Assembly: GCA_903854455.1 (NCBI GenBank)
Contig: CAINWJ010000046.1
Span: 1 to 11,405, forward strand
DNA: 11,405 nucleotides
Direction: 5' to 3'
Source of the DNA: Candidatus Peribacteria bacterium
Lineage (GTDB): Bacteria; Patescibacteriota; Gracilibacteria; Peribacterales; Peribacteraceae
A program made the translations under genes and the position numbers. Numbering within the stretch: position 1 is the first letter of the stretch; the number at the start of each line of letters is the position of its first letter. Shown here piece by piece: positions 7,444-11,405 of the stretch. Below the pieces are notes generated by a model. The model searched no databases and was not told the DNA's origin. It saw only the letters and a list, made by a program, of their open reading frames with translations.

Positions 7444-7608
7444 AGGAGGGACAGCAACTGCTCAATGGTCGACACTATCGAGAGATGATCTACTCCAGCA
7501 AAGAAGTATGTGATCCAAGAATCAATCTGATCATCCCGGATATATAGGGAATTTTTCATGGCGACGGCTTTGCTATGTTTCTCCCCTCTATTTCGGAATG
7601 ATCCGAAG

Positions 7609-8055
7609 CTATTTAAACAACCTCCCCACCTCCTTCTTGAACTCATCGACATCCTTGAACTCCCGGTGCACGGATGCGAAGCGGATGTAGGCAACCTTGT
7701 CGAGCTTGGCGAGCGCCTTCATCACATCCATCCCGATGGTCAGCGATGCCACTTCCTTCTTGTTCGCCGCCCACTTCTCTTCCAGTGTCGAGAGGAGACG
7801 ATCAATCTTTTCCTGCGTCACCGGACGCTTGGTGCAGCTGAGCCAGATGCCGCGTTCCAGCTTGCTACGGCTGTAGGGCTCGCGCGTGCCGTCACGCTTC
7901 ACGACAATCAGGTTGCTGAGCTCCTGCCGCTCGAACGTGGTGAAGCGGTGACTGCACTTGGGGCACTCACGCCTCCGCCGAATCGCCCGACCTTCCTCCG
8001 CGATGCGGGAATCGATAACGGCCGAGTCTTCATGCTTGCAGCGGGGGCAGTGCAT
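7609..8055 (-). CDS. nrdR: Transcriptional repressor NrdR
   Basis: The 148-residue product has the usual NrdR length and layout. It begins with a zinc ribbon with C3, C6, C31 and C34 (MHCPRC ... CPKC) and an Arg-rich RAIRRRRECPKC segment typical of the DNA-binding part. An ATP-cone domain follows (about 47-137; VVKRDGTREPYSRSKL, VAYIRFASVHREF). NrdR proteins bind ATP/dATP through this cone and repress ribonucleotide reductase genes by binding NrdR boxes. No nrd gene is present here, so its targets must lie elsewhere. The ATG at 8055 opens directly onto the zinc ribbon, as in the family. It begins only 11 bases after the upstream unknown gene stops, so the two are probably co-transcribed. No clear Shine-Dalgarno sequence precedes it. 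Confidence 0.95.
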   Translation of the reverse strand: MHCPRCKHEDSAVIDSRIAEEGRAIRRRRECPKCSHRFTTFERQELSNLIVVKRDGTREPYSRSKLERGIWLSCTKRPVTQEKIDRLLSTLEEKWAANKKEVASLTIGMDVMKALAKLDKVAYIRFASVHREFKDVDEFKKEVGRLFK

Positions 8056-8066
8056 ACGCAGGCAGT

Positions 8067-8783
8067 CTACTCTGTCGGCTGTGACACTGGAATGCGACGT
8101 AGATTAATTTTTTTCAAGACCTTCGCACCTGTTACTCGATCTACTTCATATTTTCTTTTGATAATGATTTGCTTTCCTCCTGCTCTGTTTGCACACATTC
8201 GCACAAATTCATCGTCAGGTGCATATATTATAAACTGATGAGGCTCTTGTAGCGCTATTAATTCCTGTGACATATCATTGAGCTGCCTTGCCGCTATTTG
8301 AAGGTCTGTACTAATCTGCTCACATTCAACCATTGAATCTAGTAATTGATCTAGCTTGATTGTTTCAGCTCTCAATACAGATGAAACAGTAACTAATTTC
8401 TGATCAGGATTGGCACTTTGTACTTTCAAGGCTTCTGATACTGCTTGAAAACGTTGGCAAAAAAGACCATTAATTGTTGATATGAGTTCACGAACCGGCT
8501 GAGATGATCGGACTGTTCGTATTAAACATTGAGGCATAGGAGACCCTGCTCCTTCCCAATGTATGGCACAAAATCCACATTGAACTTGTGACTTACCAGA
8601 TAAACTTTTTAAGATTCTTAAGTTAAATCCTGTGTCTTGTCTGGCTTGAAGATCGGCAGAATGATCAATATGCAATAACTCGATTATCTTACGCATTGCA
8701 ATTCTACTTAATTTTCCATTCGTATCCCGATGCCGACAATCAGCCGGTGGCTGGAATGCAGTACCTGAAGTAGTCTCTAACAT
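8067..8783 (-). CDS. Hypothetical protein with putative C-C-H-C metal site, AT-rich gene
   Basis: I do not recognise this 238-residue protein. Visible features are a possible zinc-binding cluster CGFCAIHW plus a later Cys (C69, C72, H75, C86), a basic N-terminal half, and a long helical, possibly coiled-coil stretch at about 95-182 (heptad-like hydrophobics in VLRAETIKLDQLLDSMV and LQIAARQLNDMSQELIALQ). A basic C-terminal tail (IIIKRKYEVDRVTGAKVLKK) ends it. There is no signal peptide or membrane segment, so it is probably cytoplasmic; nucleic-acid binding is a guess from the charge and the metal site. By hand count on sampled lines its GC is near 40%, against about 60% in a sampled nrdR line. 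That suggests a later insertion between tsaC and nrdR. The start at 8783 is the first ATG in frame; M30 is an alternative. The stop lies 11 bases before nrdR. Confidence 0.7.
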   Translation of the reverse strand: MLETTSGTAFQPPADCRHRDTNGKLSRIAMRKIIELLHIDHSADLQARQDTGFNLRILKSLSGKSQVQCGFCAIHWEGAGSPMPQCLIRTVRSSQPVRELISTINGLFCQRFQAVSEALKVQSANPDQKLVTVSSVLRAETIKLDQLLDSMVECEQISTDLQIAARQLNDMSQELIALQEPHQFIIYAPDDEFVRMCANRAGGKQIIIKRKYEVDRVTGAKVLKKINLRRIPVSQPTE

Positions 8784-8860
8784 AGCGAGAAACTACACTC
8801 ATTTTCCGTCAATGCAAGGCTTTCCCGCATACCTCTGCGGTTTAGGACATCCATAAGCCA

Positions 8861-9475
8861 TCATTTCATCTTCGCCTCTCTGCGTACTATCCCTCCAGCA
8901 GTGAGATCAATGATCTTCGATGGTGGATTTTTCGGTAATGTCCCTGCATCGAGAATCAGATCCGGCTGCACCAATTGATCCTTGAACTGCGCCACGATTT
9001 CCTCCGCGCTGTAGGTATTCGGAAATCCGTGAATGTTGGCGGAGGTGGTGGAGAGGGGTTTGCCGAAACGCTGTGCGAGGGAGGTGGCGAGGGGGTGGGA
9101 GGAGACGCGGAGACCGATTGAATTGAAAATTGAAAATTGAAAATTGAAAATTGGGACGATTTGAAGCTTTGGAGCATCTGATCGCATTGGGAGAATTAAT
9201 GTTAAAGGACCTGGGAGGAATTCGTTCGCCAATTTCTCCGCCTCGTCATTCCACTGCACGTACTTCTTGGCTTCTGCAATTGATGAAAAGAGGACGCTCA
9301 CGGGCTGATTCTCCGGGCGCTGCTTGATCTGAAAGAGTTTCTCGACGGCTTTCGGATTGCTCAAGTCACAGGCGAGGCCGTAGCAGGTTTCGGTGGCGTG
9401 GGCGACGATGCCGCCCCGCCCAAGAGTAGCGAGAGCTTCTTCGATAGCAGCCGCTGAAACCGTCAGAATCTGCAC
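8861..9475 (-). CDS. tsaC: Threonylcarbamoyl-AMP synthase (TsaC/YrdC/Sua5 family)
   Basis: The 204-residue product matches the YrdC fold. TsaC enzymes make threonylcarbamoyl-AMP from threonine, bicarbonate and ATP, the first step of the t6A37 tRNA modification, in the cytoplasm. Signatures are IVAHATETCYGL (23-34), KQRPENQPVSVL with the K-x-R pair (51-62), LPGPLTLILP (87-96), IGLRVSSHP (120-128) and the S-x-N motif in STTSANIHG (142-150). Length fits the short TsaC form without a Sua5 C-terminal domain. The start is GTG at 9475, directly after a G-run, because no ATG fits the family N-terminus. The loop before IGLRV holds about ten residues (IFNFQFSIFN, from 109) encoded by a 7-base tandem repeat. 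These look like an insertion compared with E. coli TsaC, but all motifs remain intact, so the enzyme is probably active. Confidence 0.93.
   Translation of the reverse strand: MQILTVSAAAIEEALATLGRGGIVAHATETCYGLACDLSNPKAVEKLFQIKQRPENQPVSVLFSSIAEAKKYVQWNDEAEKLANEFLPGPLTLILPMRSDAPKLQIVPIFNFQFSIFNSIGLRVSSHPLATSLAQRFGKPLSTTSANIHGFPNTYSAEEIVAQFKDQLVQPDLILDAGTLPKNPPSKIIDLTAGGIVRREAKMK
9123..9153. repeat. Heptamer tandem repeat TTGAAAA inside tsaC
   Basis: There are four perfect copies of TTGAAAA (9123-9150) plus a partial fifth, with a partial copy before (9118-9122). The repeat lies within tsaC and is translated as a Phe/Asn/Gln-rich loop. Because the unit is 7 bases, gain or loss of one unit would shift the frame, while three units keep it. 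Confidence 0.9.
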
Positions 9476-9481
9476 CCCCCA

Positions 9482-9528
9482 AGTATGAAGTATGAAGTAT
9501 GAAGTATGAAGTATGAAGTATGAAGTAT
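9482..9528. repeat. Heptamer tandem repeat AGTATGA between dnaE and tsaC
   Basis: Six perfect copies of AGTATGA plus a partial seventh fill about half of the 92-base gap between the dnaE stop and the tsaC start. They end seven bases before the tsaC GTG codon, so the array would lie in the tsaC leader of a shared transcript. Confidence 0.95.
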
Positions 9529-9543
9529 TATGAAGGGACTTCG

Positions 9544-9578
9544 ATACTCAATACTGCATACTGAATACTACATACTAT
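9544..9578. repeat. Degenerate heptamer array ATACTNN, inverted relative to AGTATGA
   Basis: Five 7-base units share the core ATACT with two variable bases (CA, GC, GA, AC, AT). ATACT is the reverse complement of AGTAT, so this array and the AGTATGA array face each other across about 15 bases and could fold into a periodic imperfect hairpin. The dnaE stop and its last codons (YSM) lie inside this array. Confidence 0.8.
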
Positions 9579-11405
9579 ATTTTTTCACTGCCTCCTCCAC
9601 CCGCTTCTCTAGGATCGGCGACATCGTGATCGTGAGCGGAACGGAAATGACGCGCTCGCCGATCTTCAGTTGAACTTTTTCCGAGCCTGGGAATGTCTCG
9701 AAGATCCGACGAATCTCGATCATCAGCTCCTTCGGCGCTCGAGCTGGCAGAGAGATCGTGTGGATGGAAATCGAATGTGGAGCTGCTGGCGGATTTTTTG
9801 AAGCCTGATCGCTGATCGCTGATCGCTGATCGCTATTCTCCGATGCTTCTGCTGCAACATCCAACCCCAGTTTCTTGATGGGCTCCTCCACCTTCATCCC
9901 ATCAAAAATCCACTTCGCCAGCGGTCCGACAATCATTTCGTGATTTCCCGCAGTTTGTGGAGATGTCGTCGTCTCATGTTCAGGTATCGGCTGATCATTG
10001 AGCATGAGTCCACTATCAGTATTCCACTTTTCGCTATCCGCTTCCTCTTCCTTGTGTCGTGCAGTACCGCGCCAATCCCTCGCCTCCTCTTCGTTGAACA
10101 TGCCGGCTTCCTTGGCGCGCTCGATCATCGTGTCGATGGATGCGCGCTTCATGGCTTCCACCTTGAGCTGCGGCAGACCCATGCGCATATCCAGCGTCCC
10201 AGCCATCACCAACACAGAATCAGGCTTGTCTAAAATGTCTTTGAACTGCGCATAGACCCGCGGGAAGAGCATCACTTCCATGCGACCAGTGGGATCTTCG
10301 ATGGTCAGTGCCGCCATCGTCTCGCCCTTCTTGGTATGGATCAGCTTCACGCCTTCCACGATGCCGGCAACGGTGATTTTCTTGCCGACATCATCATCGC
10401 AGAGACCTTCGATCAGCCTGGCTTTCTTGCCCATGTACTTCTTGAGACCGGCGAGGGGATGACTGCTGACGTACAGTCCCAATGTCTCCTTCTCCCACCG
10501 GAGCTTCTGATTACTGGTTGCAGGTTCCATCGGCTCAAATGACAGCTTCATGGATGCGTGTTCTGAGCCAAGGGATGAGAACATGTCCGTCTGCGATGCG
10601 CCGACGTCACCAGTCGTCTTGGCCAGCTCCGCGATCCGGTCGTACTGAGCAACGAAGACGCCACGCTCGCCGAGCGAATCCAGCGCACCGGCTTTCGCGA
10701 GCGACTCGAGCAATTTCTTGTTCAGGATCTTCGCCGGAACGCGCGTCGCAAACTCTTCGATGCTCGCATACTTCCCCGACTTTTCGCGAATCTCGATCAT
10801 GTGCCGGATGGAACTCTCACCGACACCTTTGATGCCAAGGAGCCCGAAGCGGATGGTGCTCTCCGGCAACGCTGTGAAGTGCGCGAGCGATTCGTTGATG
10901 TCCGGTGGCAGCACCTTGATACCCATGGCACGCGCCTCCTCGATCTCGATGGAAATGCGGTCAGTGTCGCCACCTTCGGAGCTTAAGAGCGCCGCCATGA
11001 ACTCGGTCGGATAATGAGCCTTGAGATATGCCGTCTCGTAGGCGATGCGCGCATAGCAAGCACCGTGAGATTTGTTGAAGCCGTAGCCTGCGAACGGTGT
11101 AATGACGTCGTCGAAAATCTTCTCGGCGAGCGCCTTCTGGTACTTCTTGGCGACCGCGCCGCGGATAAACTTGTCCCGTTGAGCATCCAGCTCTTTCTTG
11201 ATTTTTTTACCGATGGCACGGCGGAGCAAGTCGGCTTCACCGAGTGAGAATCCCGCGAAGACGCGCGCCATTTCCAGAATCTGCTCCTGGTAGATCCCTA
11301 CCCCGTACGTTGGCTTGAGGACGGGCTCCAGATCCTTGTGCGGGTACGAAACTTCTTTGATTCCATGCTTGCATTTGATGTAGTCCGGAATCTTGTCCAT
11401 CGGAC
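9568..11405 (-). CDS. dnaE: DNA polymerase III subunit alpha, C-terminal part (5' end outside window)
   Basis: About 612 codons are visible and the frame runs off the window edge; the N-terminal PHP domain and most of the palm would lie beyond it. Alpha is the replicative polymerase subunit. Counting from the Met codon at 11400, the fingers carry GIYQEQILEMA (35-45), FSLGEADLLRRAIGKK (51-66), YGFNKSHGACYA (106-117) and YETAYLKAHYPTEFMAALLS (121-140). A helix-hairpin-helix region follows (FGLLGIKGVGE, 185-195), then LGLYVSSHPL (307-316) and an OB-fold (about 340-425; ITVAGIVEG, ALTIEDPTGRMEVMLFP). A poorly conserved linker (about 425-545) contains residues encoded by a 7-base repeat. A final conserved segment (about 546-605) resembles the family C-terminus. 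The last residues, YSM, come from a second degenerate heptamer array. It is followed by tsaC after 92 bases and is presumably essential. Confidence 0.96.
   Translation of the reverse strand, partial: PMDKIPDYIKCKHGIKEVSYPHKDLEPVLKPTYGVGIYQEQILEMARVFAGFSLGEADLLRRAIGKKIKKELDAQRDKFIRGAVAKKYQKALAEKIFDDVITPFAGYGFNKSHGACYARIAYETAYLKAHYPTEFMAALLSSEGGDTDRISIEIEEARAMGIKVLPPDINESLAHFTALPESTIRFGLLGIKGVGESSIRHMIEIREKSGKYASIEEFATRVPAKILNKKLLESLAKAGALDSLGERGVFVAQYDRIAELAKTTGDVGASQTDMFSSLGSEHASMKLSFEPMEPATSNQKLRWEKETLGLYVSSHPLAGLKKYMGKKARLIEGLCDDDVGKKITVAGIVEGVKLIHTKKGETMAALTIEDPTGRMEVMLFPRVYAQFKDILDKPDSVLVMAGTLDMRMGLPQLKVEAMKRASIDTMIERAKEAGMFNEEEARDWRGTARHKEEEADSEKWNTDSGLMLNDQPIPEHETTTSPQTAGNHEMIVGPLAKWIFDGMKVEEPIKKLGLDVAAEASENSDQRSAISDQASKNPPAAPHSISIHTISLPARAPKELMIEIRRIFETFPGSEKVQLKIGERVISVPLTITMSPILEKRVEEAVKKYSM
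9806..9833. repeat. Heptamer tandem repeat TGATCGC inside dnaE
   Basis: Four perfect copies of TGATCGC lie in the linker of dnaE and are translated as SDQRSAISDQ on the minus strand. All three frames of the unit are read in turn. A gain or loss of one unit would shift the frame about 80 codons before the natural stop. Confidence 0.9.

Larger units (their letters stand above)
7107..7608. other. Intergenic region between nrdR and the surface operon
   Basis: This 502-base stretch separates the housekeeping block from the surface array. It holds the operon promoter (7142-7170), two adjacent hairpins and a direct repeat (7374-7443), and a T-rich tract on the plus strand (7349-7366). A short minus-strand frame of 58 codons starts at 7559 and ends inside the hairpins. 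It has no ribosome binding site and its tail is hairpin sequence, so I do not call it a gene. A 6-base stem (TTCGGA/TCCGAA, 7592-7607) lies just after the nrdR stop but lacks a following U-tract. I see no RNA gene here. Confidence 0.6.

Noticed and set aside
7592..7607. 6-base stem just after the nrdR stop as a terminator
   Set aside because: The stem is short and no U-tract follows it on the transcribed strand.
7383..7694. Minus-strand frame of 103 codons (58 from an internal ATG at 7559)
   Set aside because: It overlaps the end of nrdR in another frame, its tail is translated hairpin sequence, and it has no ribosome binding site.
7558..8238. Plus-strand frame of 226 codons
   Set aside because: It is antisense to nrdR, which has clear zinc-ribbon and ATP-cone motifs.
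8784..8812. Promoter for the AT-rich orphan gene (TTGCAT, 16 bases, TAGTTT on the minus strand)
   Set aside because: The -10 box is a poor match and would place the transcript start almost at the ATG, so I could not support it.
8956..9177. Minus-strand frame of 73 codons with FNFQFSIFNFQ-type sequence
   Set aside because: It is an alternate frame of tsaC running through the TTGAAAA repeat.
9482..9578. CRISPR array
   Set aside because: Units are 7 bases with no spacers; this is a simple tandem repeat.
1..11405. Alternative genetic code (UGA as glycine, as in some CPR lineages)
   Set aside because: tsaC ends naturally at a TGA and no gene needs read-through of TGA; code 11 explains all frames.

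Overview
The window is a stretch of bacterial chromosome in which every convincing gene lies on the minus strand, so transcription runs from high to low coordinates. It has two halves. The upper half (about 7.6-11.4 kb) is housekeeping: the C-terminal half of dnaE (DNA polymerase III alpha), tsaC (threonylcarbamoyl-AMP synthase), an AT-richer gene of unknown function, and nrdR (ribonucleotide reductase repressor). The lower half (1-7.1 kb) is a tandem array of four paralogous genes for membrane-anchored, probably surface-exposed, cysteine-rich proteins. The last of the four is cut by the window edge.

The two halves are separated by about 500 bases (7107-7608) with no convincing gene. This gap holds a pair of adjacent perfect hairpins flanked by a short direct repeat, and a sigma70-like promoter (TTGCAG, 17-base spacer, TACAAT) just upstream of the first surface gene. 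I see no intrinsic terminator between the four surface genes (gaps of 66, 54 and 29 bases), so they are probably one operon driven by that promoter.

The surface proteins share an N-terminal hydrophobic anchor and a common domain of about 200 residues with recurring signatures (IPLPFG, FYGYKY, FPGTFFAS, RGLTWCGDG). After that come DUF4215-like disulfide repeats. Three of the four also carry two dockerin-like calcium-binding loops. Each copy has a different middle: an inserted beta-rich region in the 861-residue protein, an extra cysteine-rich domain in the 622-residue protein, and a Ser-rich linker followed by a DUF11-like domain in the truncated one. This looks like duplication followed by module shuffling in a system for adhesion or surface assembly. 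That function is inference, because no enzyme or binding partner is visible.

The housekeeping half contains three different 7-base tandem repeats within about 710 bases. One lies inside tsaC, one inside dnaE, and one fills most of the gap between them, facing a degenerate inverted version. Stops are TAA, TAG and TGA, consistent with genetic code 11. The mix of modular DUF4215/dockerin surface proteins, moderate-to-high GC and in-gene heptamer repeats reminds me of Candidate Phyla Radiation bacteria (Patescibacteria, Peregrinibacteria/Peribacteria type). This assignment is a recollection of style and not a database result.
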